A stretch of 8,017 bases of DNA from Mucilaginibacter sp. Its GTDB lineage: Bacteria; Bacteroidota; Bacteroidia; Sphingobacteriales; Sphingobacteriaceae. A program made the translations under genes and the position numbers. Below are positions 1 through 6,102 of the stretch, one piece after another. Under the pieces are notes generated by a model, which saw nothing but the letters and a program-made list of their open reading frames with translations, made no database searches and was not told the origin of the DNA. The stretch covers positions 1 through 8,017 of the forward strand of contig JACMRC010000206.1 in the NCBI GenBank assembly GCA_014376655.1, in the 5' to 3' direction. The number at the start of each line of letters is the position of its first letter. Within the stretch, counting starts at the first letter, position 1.

Positions 1-1
1 A

Positions 2-577
2 CAACACATACGCACTATGCTTAAAACAACAGGCATGGCAGCAGTAGTACTGCCCGACAATGTTTTGTTTGAGGGTGGTGCAGGAGAGTTGGTACGGAAG
101 AAGATATTGGAGACTACCGACCTACATACTATATTGCGTTTGCCTACAGGCATATTCTATGCAAACGGCGTAAAAGCTAACGTTGTGTTTTTTGATGCTA
201 AACCCTCGGCAAAAGAGCCGTGGACAAAAGAAGTATGGTATTACGACTATCGTACCAACGTACACCATACGCTTAAAAAGAACCCGTTAAAGCTTGATGA
301 TCTGCAAGATTTTATAGATTGTTACCAGCCGGAAAATCGTCATACACGCAAAGAAACCTATAACGCTGAAACAAACCCGGAAGGGCGTTGGCGCAAATTT
401 AGTTATGACGAAATAGTTAACCGCGACAAAACAAGCCTTGATATTACTTGGCTAAAAGATAAGTCGTTGGCAGACCTTGATAATTTACCCGATCCTGACG
501 TTTTGGCTTTGGATATTTTAGAAAATTTGGAAGCTGGATTGGAAAATTTCAGGTCGATAATTAAACAATTACAATAA
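2..577 (+). CDS. hsdM: Type I restriction-modification DNA methyltransferase subunit (HsdM), 3' part only
   Basis: The frame is open from the left edge (first full codon at 2), so the gene starts outside the window; the ATG at 17 is internal. About 191 C-terminal residues are seen, against roughly 480-520 for a full HsdM. The visible part carries family hallmarks: the AAVVLPDNVLFEGGAGE block just after the methylase core, then LRLPTGIFYANGVKANVVFFD. The C-terminal tail ends in a helical segment (LALDILENLEAGLENFRSI), as in HsdM proteins that contact the specificity subunit. The catalytic NPPF motif would lie upstream of the window. The family transfers a methyl group from SAM to adenine N6 in the HsdM2S complex. 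No hsdS or hsdR follows; a terminator comes immediately, so partner genes, if present, lie upstream. An orphan methylase cannot be excluded. Confidence 0.9.
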   Translation, partial: QHIRTMLKTTGMAAVVLPDNVLFEGGAGELVRKKILETTDLHTILRLPTGIFYANGVKANVVFFDAKPSAKEPWTKEVWYYDYRTNVHHTLKKNPLKLDDLQDFIDCYQPENRHTRKETYNAETNPEGRWRKFSYDEIVNRDKTSLDITWLKDKSLADLDNLPDPDVLALDILENLEAGLENFRSIIKQLQ

Positions 578-586
578 GGAAACAGG

Positions 587-613
587 GCAGCTATCTAAAA
601 TAGCTGCTTTTTG
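587..613 (+). terminator. Rho-independent terminator after hsdM
   Basis: A perfect 8-bp inverted repeat (587-594 GCAGCTAT with 600-607 ATAGCTGC) has a 5-nt loop and is followed by TTTTTG and a further TTTT. It begins 10 nt after the hsdM stop codon, so hsdM is the last gene of its transcription unit. Confidence 0.85.
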
Positions 614-620
614 TTTTATT

Positions 621-669
621 TGAATTTAACTGAATTTATCTTATTTTTATTGACAGTCCAATTGACAGT
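621..669. repeat. Two short direct-repeat pairs between hsdM and tRNA-Glu
   Basis: TGAATTTA occurs at 621-628 and 631-638 (10-bp period), and ATTGACAGT at 649-657 and 661-669 (12-bp period). They sit in the AT-rich gap between the hsdM terminator and the tRNA-Glu terminator. Helical-period spacing could mean protein-binding sites, such as integrase arm sites, but such short repeats in AT-rich DNA can also arise by chance. Function unknown. Confidence 0.35.
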
Positions 670-709
670 AAAAACAAAAAACCCTTGTAAATTCCTGATT
701 TACAAGGGT
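670..709 (-). terminator. Rho-independent terminator of tRNA-Glu (minus strand)
   Basis: A perfect 11-bp inverted repeat (682-692 with 698-708, extendable by the A681-T709 pair) encloses a 5-nt loop. Read on the minus strand it is followed by a T-rich tract (complement of 670-681, interrupted by one G). It lies 17 nt beyond the 3' end of the tRNA, so it is the expected end of the tRNA transcript. There is no T tract on the plus-strand side, so it should act mainly in one direction. Confidence 0.85.
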
Positions 710-725
710 GATCTGATAATCTAAG

Positions 726-797
726 TAGCCCGTAGGGGAATCGAACCCCTGTTTCTAGAATGAAAATCTAACGTCCTAACCCCTAGACGAACGGGCC
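726..797 (-). tRNA. tRNA-Glu, anticodon TTC
   Basis: A full cloverleaf can be folded on the minus strand. The acceptor stem is GGCCCGT/ACGGGCT with a G-U at the first pair and discriminator A at 726. The D arm is GTC...GAC, the anticodon stem TTAGA/TCTAG encloses the loop TTTTCAT, and the T arm is AGGGG-TTCGATT-CCCCT. The anticodon TTC (complement of 762-764) reads GAA/GAG. Length is 72 nt and CCA is not encoded: the bases after the discriminator read CTTAG. It stands alone with its own promoter element and terminator, opposite in direction to the genes on both sides. Its 3' end faces the restriction-modification gene, the side where tRNA-targeting islands usually insert. Confidence 0.96.
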
Positions 798-802
798 ATT
801 TT

Positions 803-818
803 AGGGAATTGCTTCCCT
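803..818. other. Small hairpin in the tRNA-Glu 5' leader
   Basis: AGGGAA (803-808) pairs with TTCCCT (813-818) around a 4-nt loop. It lies between the tRNA 5' end (797) and the promoter-like element at 832-839, so it would sit in the tRNA precursor leader removed by RNase P. It may be a processing feature or chance; no T tract marks it as a terminator. Confidence 0.35.
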
Positions 819-831
819 TATTTTGGGATTG

Positions 832-839
832 CAAAGATA
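832..839 (-). promoter_or_regulatory. Bacteroidota-type -7 element for tRNA-Glu
   Basis: The minus strand reads TATCTTTG, an exact match to the Bacteroidota -7 consensus TAnnTTTG, 34 nt upstream of the mature tRNA 5' end. No clear TTTG/TTG -33 element is visible 17-23 nt further upstream, only T-rich sequence, so the assignment rests on the -7 box and its position. Confidence 0.45.
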
Positions 840-967
840 TACGTTTAGCGGTAAATTAAAAATATTCTTTTAAAAAAATATTTTCAGGCGTTTTATCGGG
901 GTATTTTGATGGCTAATATCCAAACAAAAACCGCTTTTTATCATTATAAACCTATTAAGTATAAACT

Positions 968-975
968 TATCTTTA
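968..975 (+). promoter_or_regulatory. Possible -7 promoter element for the five-gene operon
   Basis: TATCTTTA matches seven bases' worth of the TAnnTTTG pattern except the last G, 24 nt before the ATG at 1000. The whole region 840-999 is AT-rich and lacks a convincing -33 element, so this is a weak candidate. Some promoter must lie in 798-999, because the only other gene in this gap, tRNA-Glu, points the other way. Confidence 0.25.
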
Positions 976-999
976 TTAACACATCCACACGCTATTATC

Positions 1000-2391
1000 A
1001 TGAAGCCAAAACAATACGATGCAATAGTAATAGGCGCCGGGCAGGCTGGCTTACCCTTAGCTAAAAAATTGGCCAAAGCCGGTAAAAAAGTGGCATTGAT
1101 AGAGAAGCGCTGGATAGGCGGCACCTGTGTAAACGATGGTTGTACACCTACAAAAACCTGGGTGGCATCGGCAAAGGCGGCGTATATGGTTGCCAATAGT
1201 GGGCCGCTTGGTGTTAAAGTTAAAAGCTATAAGGTTGATATGGCGCTGATAAAAAAGCGCAAGGATGATATTGTGATTCACGCCCGTAATGGCAGCACTA
1301 AAAACGCTGAAGCAACCCCAAATCTCGACTTAATATTTGGCGAAGCCGTATTTACAGATGTTAAAACCATAGCCGTTGCCTTAAACGATGGCGGCACCCA
1401 CCTTTTAAAAGCCGACTGGATATTTTTAAACGTAGGAGCTAAAACTTTTATACCTGATATCGAAGGATTGACTGACGTAAATTATCTTACTTCAACATCT
1501 ATTTTAGAATTGGATAAAGTACCTGATAGCTTATTAGTGTTGGGCGGCAATTATATAGGGCTGGAGTTTGGCCAGATGTTCCGCAGGTTTGGCAGCAAGG
1601 TTACTATCTTAGAAAGATCGGCAAGATTGGTTGGGCGCGAGGATGAGGATATCTCCAAGGAAGTGCAAAAAATCCTGGAGCTGGAAAAAATTGATGTGCA
1701 AACCGGATCGCAAGCCATCAAATTTATGCAAAGTAAAAAAGGCAAAATTACTGCCACAATTAAAAATGCGAGTCACCAAAAAACAGCTAAATTTAGCCAC
1801 GTGCTGATTGCCGTTGGGCGCAGGCCAAATACAGATACTTTGTTTTTAGATAAAACAGGTGTTAAGGTTGATGATAAAGGTTACGTTAAAGTAAACGGCA
1901 AGCTTGAAACTAATGTTAAGGGTATTTACGCTTTAGGCGATGTAACCGGCGGACCGGCATTTACCCACATAGCTTATAACGATTATACCATTGTGTACCG
2001 CAACCTCATCGAGAAAACGAATTACAATACTACGGACCGACCCGTGCCCTACTGTATGTTTACCGACCCGCAATTGGGCCGCGTAGGTATAAGTGAGCAC
2101 GAGGCTAAAGAACAGGGTTTGGATGTGATTATAGCCAAACTACCCATGGCCCGTGTTGCCCGTGCTGTTGAAACCGGCGATACCCGCGGATTTATGAAAG
2201 CGGTTGTCGACCGCAAAACCAAAAAGATATTAGGCGCGGCGATTTTAGGGCAGGAAGGCGGCGAGATTATGTCGGTATTGCAAATGGCGATGGAAGGTGG
2301 TATAACTTATGACAGGATACGGTATTGCGTGTTTGCACACCCGTTGTATTCAGAGTCGTTAAACAATTTATTTATGGGGATTGATGATTAA
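1000..2391 (+). CDS. FAD-dependent pyridine nucleotide-disulfide oxidoreductase (mercuric reductase/dihydrolipoamide dehydrogenase-like)
   Basis: 463 residues, full length for the family. The N-terminal FAD-binding Rossmann motif is GAGQAG at 12-17. The redox-active pair C43-VNDG-C48 lies in GGTCVNDGCTPTK. A second nucleotide-binding motif GGNYIG at 182-187 ends its strand at Glu205, suggesting NADH preference (inference). FAD-contact GD is at 313-314. The C-terminal dimerisation domain ends in HPLYSE, with H447 and E452 in the catalytic His-Glu positions. The family passes electrons from NAD(P)H through FAD and the disulfide to a disulfide or metal substrate. No N-terminal HMA domain or C-terminal Cys pair is present, arguing against true MerA. 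The protein is presumably cytosolic. Its stop lies 6 nt before the transporter ATPase ATG, so it is probably first in the ergothioneine-like operon. Reduction of a small-thiol disulfide is a reasonable guess; the substrate is unknown. Confidence 0.9.
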   Translation: MKPKQYDAIVIGAGQAGLPLAKKLAKAGKKVALIEKRWIGGTCVNDGCTPTKTWVASAKAAYMVANSGPLGVKVKSYKVDMALIKKRKDDIVIHARNGSTKNAEATPNLDLIFGEAVFTDVKTIAVALNDGGTHLLKADWIFLNVGAKTFIPDIEGLTDVNYLTSTSILELDKVPDSLLVLGGNYIGLEFGQMFRRFGSKVTILERSARLVGREDEDISKEVQKILELEKIDVQTGSQAIKFMQSKKGKITATIKNASHQKTAKFSHVLIAVGRRPNTDTLFLDKTGVKVDDKGYVKVNGKLETNVKGIYALGDVTGGPAFTHIAYNDYTIVYRNLIEKTNYNTTDRPVPYCMFTDPQLGRVGISEHEAKEQGLDVIIAKLPMARVARAVETGDTRGFMKAVVDRKTKKILGAAILGQEGGEIMSVLQMAMEGGITYDRIRYCVFAHPLYSESLNNLFMGIDD

Positions 2392-2397
2392 TTGCCG

Positions 2398-3363
2398 ATG
2401 ATAAAGATCGACCATTTAAGTAAATCATTCGGTAAGATAAAAGCGGTTGACGCTATCTCATTCGAGGTAGCCGAGGGGGAGAACCTTATACTTTTGGGCA
2501 CCAGCGGCTGCGGTAAAACCACTACGCTTAAAATGATCAATAGGCTAATAGATCCTACCGGCGGTAAGGTATTTATTAACGGCGAAAACATTATGGACCA
2601 ATCGCCCGAGCTATTGCGCCGTGGCATTGGTTATGTATTGCAAAATAACGGGCTGTTCCCGCACTATACCGTTGCCGAAAACATTGCTATTGTACCGCAA
2701 TTGTTAAACTGGGATAAAAAACAGATCGAGCGTCGCGTTAGCGAATTATTAGAGAAACTACATCTCGACAAAAAATATTTAAGCGTTTACCCTAACGAGT
2801 TAAGTGGCGGACAACAGCAACGTGTGGGTTTAGCCAGGGCATTAGTTGCCGATCCTCCTGTTTTATTAATGGACGAACCTTTTGGCGCGCTGGATAACGT
2901 AACCCGTTCAAAGATCCAAGCCGAGTTTAAGGCATTGGATGAGCTAAAACGCAAAACTATAGTCATGGTAACGCACGACGTACAGGAAGCTTTTGAATTA
3001 GGCGACCGTATTTGCCTGATGGATAAAGGAAAGATCGTTCAAATAGGCACACCCGCCGAACTGTTGTTTAACCCGGCCAATGCTTTTGTAAAAGATTTTT
3101 TGAAAGAGCAGCGTTTACAATTAGAATTCAAAGCGCTTCGGTTAAACGATATTTGGAAATACCTGCCATCGCAAACACCGAAACAAGGGTCTATCAATTT
3201 GCATGGCGATGTAAGTTTTTGGTCGGCTATTGAAAGTTTTAAGTTTACCAGCACCGAGCACCTGCACATTAAACATCATAAAAAAGACGAGTACCGGTCG
3301 GCGGGGTTTGAGGAGTTGATGGCGGCATTTTATCAATACAAAAAACAGCAGCCGCATGAATGA
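2398..3363 (+). CDS. ABC transporter ATPase, betaine/ergothioneine class (OpuCA/EgtV-like)
   Basis: 321 residues from the ATG at 2398; an in-frame TTG at 2392 is less likely as the start. All nucleotide-binding motifs are intact: Walker A GTSGCGKTT at 34-42, Q-loop Gln82, signature LSGGQ at 135-139, Walker B LLMDE ending at Glu160, D-loop GALD 163-166 and switch His193. The sequence matches the ATPases of quaternary-amine importers (ProV/OpuA/OpuC). It would sit on the inner face of the inner membrane and drive the fused permease encoded next, whose start overlaps this gene by 8 nt. After about residue 235 the protein has an 85-residue tail without recognisable CBS repeats; in OpuA-type ATPases these sense ionic strength. 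That hints at a transporter not gated by osmotic stress. EgtV-like function is inferred from the neighbouring egtB/egtD. Confidence 0.9.
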   Translation: MIKIDHLSKSFGKIKAVDAISFEVAEGENLILLGTSGCGKTTTLKMINRLIDPTGGKVFINGENIMDQSPELLRRGIGYVLQNNGLFPHYTVAENIAIVPQLLNWDKKQIERRVSELLEKLHLDKKYLSVYPNELSGGQQQRVGLARALVADPPVLLMDEPFGALDNVTRSKIQAEFKALDELKRKTIVMVTHDVQEAFELGDRICLMDKGKIVQIGTPAELLFNPANAFVKDFLKEQRLQLEFKALRLNDIWKYLPSQTPKQGSINLHGDVSFWSAIESFKFTSTEHLHIKHHKKDEYRSAGFEELMAAFYQYKKQQPHE

Positions 3364-4927
3364 GCAACAGCAAACCTTGTGGCAATTTATGGCCCAGCAA
3401 AGCGATAAGCTGCTTACCCAAACGTTGCAGCATATCGGGCTTACTTTTATATCGCTTATCATAGCTGTGCTGATCGGTTTACCGTTAGGTATTTTTATCG
3501 CACGTAAAAGAAAATTATCCGGCCCGGTGTTAGGCGTTGCGGGTGTATTACAAACCATACCAAGCATTGCTTTATTAGGGTTTATGATCCCGCTGTTGGG
3601 CATTGGCGCTAAGCCGGCTATTGTAGCTTTATTATTATATGCCTTGCTGCCTATCATCCGCAATACCTATACAGGCCTTACCGGGGTTGACGCTTCTGTA
3701 AAAGAAGCCGCAGTAGCCATGGGCATGAGCAAATGGCAGATCCTGTTTAAAGTTGAGCTACCCCTGGCTATGCCGGTGATATTGGCCGGTATACGGACCG
3801 CTACGGTCATTAATGTTGGCGTGGCAACACTGGCTTCATATATTGCAGCGGGTGGCTTAGGCGAGTTTATATTCGGCGGCATATCGCTTAATAACACCAA
3901 CATGATATTGGCAGGGGCCATACCGGCAGCGTTGCTGGCAATATTGTTTGATTTCCTTTTATCAAGACTTCAAGACTTAAACTTAAAGAAATTAAAAACT
4001 GCCGCTGCCATACTGCCCGTGCTACTCCTCATTTTAGCATGTTTCTATTTTATCCCATCCGCATACGGGGGCAAGCTTACCGCCGGTTTTACGCCCGAGT
4101 TTATGGGCCGGCAAGACGGCAACCTCGGGCTGCGCAGTAAGTATGGCTTAAAAATTCACACCGTTGTTATCAGCGACGCGGTGATGTATAAGGCTTGCTT
4201 TGAAAAAGAGCTGGACGTTATCAGCGGCTACTCGACCGATGGTAGGTTAAAAGCTTACGGTCTGGTGGTGTTGGATGATGATAAAAAGATCTTCCCGCCT
4301 TATTATGCCGCGCCTATTGTGCGGGATGATGCTTTGCAGAAATTTCCTGAATTAGAGAAAACATTAAATCTGCTATCGGGCAAAATAAATGATAGCGTGA
4401 TGACAGATTTAAATTACCGCACCGACTATCTTCACCAAACGCCCGAGCGTGTGGCAAAAGATTTTTTGGTTGCCCATAATTTATACCAGCCCGAGCGTGG
4501 TGGCAGCAATGGCACGGTACGCATTGGCTCTAAAATATTTGGCGAGCAGTACATCTTAGCCAGCATGTACACCATACTGATTAAAGGTTATACCGATTAT
4601 GATGTGGCCACAAAGACAGGCTTAGGTGGTACAAAAATTTGTTTTGATGCGATGACCAATAACCAGATAGACCTTTACCCGGAATATACGGGCACCGGCC
4701 TGCTGGCAATTTTACAAGCATCGCAAAAAGATATTGACGCGGTAACCGGCGATAAAGAGAAAACGTATAATTATGTGAAGAATGAGTTTGAAAGACGCTA
4801 TCATATAAAATGGCTGCAACCCCTTGGGTTTAACAATGCATACGCTTTAATGATGCGTAAAAAACAAGCCGACCAGTTAGGTGTTAAAACTATATCCAAT
4901 TTAAAACAATATTTAGAGCGCAAATAA
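3356..4927 (+). CDS. ABC permease fused to a circularly permuted substrate-binding domain (OpuC/EgtU-like)
   Basis: 523 residues. Residues ~20-205 form an OpuCB-type permease with several membrane segments and the ATPase-coupling EAA loop (EAAVAMGMSKWQILF, 117-131). A further membrane segment (~216-236) anchors a periplasmic domain. This domain covers a complete OpuAC/OpuCC-type binding protein in swapped order. Residues 240-377 are the usual second half (LTAGFTPEF, YSTDGR 292-297, DDDKKIFPPYYAAPIVR, LNYRTD, RVAKDFLVAHNL). A linker QPERGGSNG follows, then 387-523 are the usual first half (VRIGSKIFGEQYIL, GLGGT, IDLYPEYTGT 438-447, GFNNAYAL, TISNL at the very end). The start overlaps the ATPase gene by 8 nt, implying coupled translation. 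The class imports betaines such as glycine betaine, choline and, for EgtU, ergothioneine. The adjacent egtB and egtD favour ergothioneine or hercynine, but the ligand is not proven by sequence. Confidence 0.9.
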   Translation: MNEQQQTLWQFMAQQSDKLLTQTLQHIGLTFISLIIAVLIGLPLGIFIARKRKLSGPVLGVAGVLQTIPSIALLGFMIPLLGIGAKPAIVALLLYALLPIIRNTYTGLTGVDASVKEAAVAMGMSKWQILFKVELPLAMPVILAGIRTATVINVGVATLASYIAAGGLGEFIFGGISLNNTNMILAGAIPAALLAILFDFLLSRLQDLNLKKLKTAAAILPVLLLILACFYFIPSAYGGKLTAGFTPEFMGRQDGNLGLRSKYGLKIHTVVISDAVMYKACFEKELDVISGYSTDGRLKAYGLVVLDDDKKIFPPYYAAPIVRDDALQKFPELEKTLNLLSGKINDSVMTDLNYRTDYLHQTPERVAKDFLVAHNLYQPERGGSNGTVRIGSKIFGEQYILASMYTILIKGYTDYDVATKTGLGGTKICFDAMTNNQIDLYPEYTGTGLLAILQASQKDIDAVTGDKEKTYNYVKNEFERRYHIKWLQPLGFNNAYALMMRKKQADQLGVKTISNLKQYLERK

Positions 4928-4934
4928 CCCTTTG

Positions 4935-6083
4935 ATGGAATTACTTGATCGTTATTTTAAAGTTAGAAAGCATACCGAAGCTATTTGCAGCCACCTGCAA
5001 ACCGAGGATTATGTAGTGCAGCCGGTTGCTGATGTTAGTCCGCCTAAGTGGCATATTGGGCATACAACGTGGTTTTTTGAGACATTTATACTGAAGCCCT
5101 ATTTTATGGGCTACCAGGAATATAACCCCGATTACAACTATGTTTTTAACAGTTATTACGAAACAGTGGGCAACCGCGTTATCCGCACGGACCGTGGTAA
5201 TTTAAGCCGCCCAACTGTTATAGAAATATACCTATACCGCGAATATGTGGACGATGCCATAGCTAAGTTTTTATGTGCCGAACCATCTGCCGATGTAAAG
5301 GAACTATTGATCCTCGGCCTTAATCACGAAGAGCAGCACCAGGAACTTTTATTAACCGATATCAAGTATATTTTAGGGCATAACCCGCTGTTCCCTGCTT
5401 ATAATAAAAACTATGTATCGCCAAAAGCCGAGGTTAGTGATGCCGGGTTTATAAAACTGAACGAAGGTATTTATGAGATAGGATTTGAAGGCGAAGGCTT
5501 TTGTTTCGATAATGAATTAAACCGACATAAAGTTTATTTGAACAGTTTTGAGATCAGCCCTAACCTGATTACCAATGCCGAGTATTTAGAATTTATTAAT
5601 GCTGATGGTTACCACGATTTCCGCCACTGGCATGCCGAGGGTTGGGACTGGGTTAAGAACAATAAAATTGAAGCGCCGCTTTACTGGCATTTAATTGATG
5701 GTGAGTGGCATGCTTATACTTTTCATGGCTTAGAGCCGCTGCGCTTACATGAGCCCGCTTGCCATATCAGTTATTTCGAAGCTTATGCTTATGCCAGCTG
5801 GAAAGGTATGCGCCTGCCCACCGAGTTTGAATGGGAAGCCGCCGCGCCGCAGTTTGCCTGGGGTAAGGCTTGGGAGTGGACCGAAAGTTCCTACCTGCCC
5901 TACCCGGGTTTCACTAAAGCCGCAGGTGCAATTGGCGAGTACAACGGCAAATTTATGGTGAACCAAAAAGTTTTACGTGGCGCGTCCGAAGTTACATCGC
6001 CGGGGCATGGCCGTATTACCTATCGTAACTTTTTTCAAACACATTTACGCTGGCAATTTACTGGCATAAGGCTTGCTAAGTAA
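4935..6083 (+). CDS. egtB: EgtB-like hercynine oxygenase (ergothioneine sulfoxide synthase)
   Basis: 382 residues from the ATG at 4935; a TTG one codon upstream is rejected. The N-terminal DinB-like four-helix domain carries the three-His iron site: His43 in WHIGHTTWFFE, and His131 and His135 in HEEQHQE. The C-terminal formylglycine-generating-enzyme-like domain runs from about residue 172 (FIKLNEGIYEIG) through RLPTEFEWEAA and WEWTESSYLPYPGF to VLRGAS and TYRNFF. EgtB uses iron and O2 to join hercynine to a cysteine thiol as a sulfoxide. The FNSYYE block puts two adjacent tyrosines (74-75) where Chloracidobacterium EgtB has its active-site Tyr pair. That class can use cysteine rather than gamma-glutamylcysteine, consistent with no egtA/egtC here. 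No C-terminal methyltransferase is present, so it is not OvoA. The gene follows the transporter by 7 nt and precedes egtD by 19 nt. Confidence 0.9.
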   Translation: MELLDRYFKVRKHTEAICSHLQTEDYVVQPVADVSPPKWHIGHTTWFFETFILKPYFMGYQEYNPDYNYVFNSYYETVGNRVIRTDRGNLSRPTVIEIYLYREYVDDAIAKFLCAEPSADVKELLILGLNHEEQHQELLLTDIKYILGHNPLFPAYNKNYVSPKAEVSDAGFIKLNEGIYEIGFEGEGFCFDNELNRHKVYLNSFEISPNLITNAEYLEFINADGYHDFRHWHAEGWDWVKNNKIEAPLYWHLIDGEWHAYTFHGLEPLRLHEPACHISYFEAYAYASWKGMRLPTEFEWEAAAPQFAWGKAWEWTESSYLPYPGFTKAAGAIGEYNGKFMVNQKVLRGASEVTSPGHGRITYRNFFQTHLRWQFTGIRLAK

Positions 6084-6102
6084 GTACGCTAACCATTAAC
6101 CT

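Noticed and set aside
682..708. Perfect palindrome as a CRISPR repeat or mobile-element end
   Set aside because: It is a single copy, directly downstream of tRNA-Glu, with a T tract on the minus strand, which fits a terminator.
870..1196. 108-residue minus-strand open frame over the operon leader and oxidoreductase start
   Set aside because: It overlaps the conserved FAD motif and redox disulfide codons of the real gene and shows no family resemblance.
1000..2391. True mercuric reductase (merA)
   Set aside because: No HMA domain, no C-terminal vicinal cysteines, and no mer genes nearby; only the general disulfide oxidoreductase fold is supported.
2392..2397. TTG start for the ABC ATPase, two codons upstream
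   Set aside because: The ATG at 2398 begins directly at the conserved MIKIDHLSKSFG start seen in ABC ATPases; the extra codons add nothing and TTG is rarer.
3142..3663. 173-residue open frame on the minus strand across the ATPase/permease junction
   Set aside because: It lies antisense to two genes with fully conserved motifs, has no recognisable domain, and its composition fits a shadow frame.
2398..4927. Glycine betaine osmoprotectant importer as the definite assignment
   Set aside because: The family fits, but the operon with egtB/egtD and the lack of clear CBS domains make ergothioneine/hercynine at least as likely; the ligand is left open.
4932..4934. TTG start for egtB, one codon upstream
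   Set aside because: An ATG follows immediately at 4935 and is the simpler choice.
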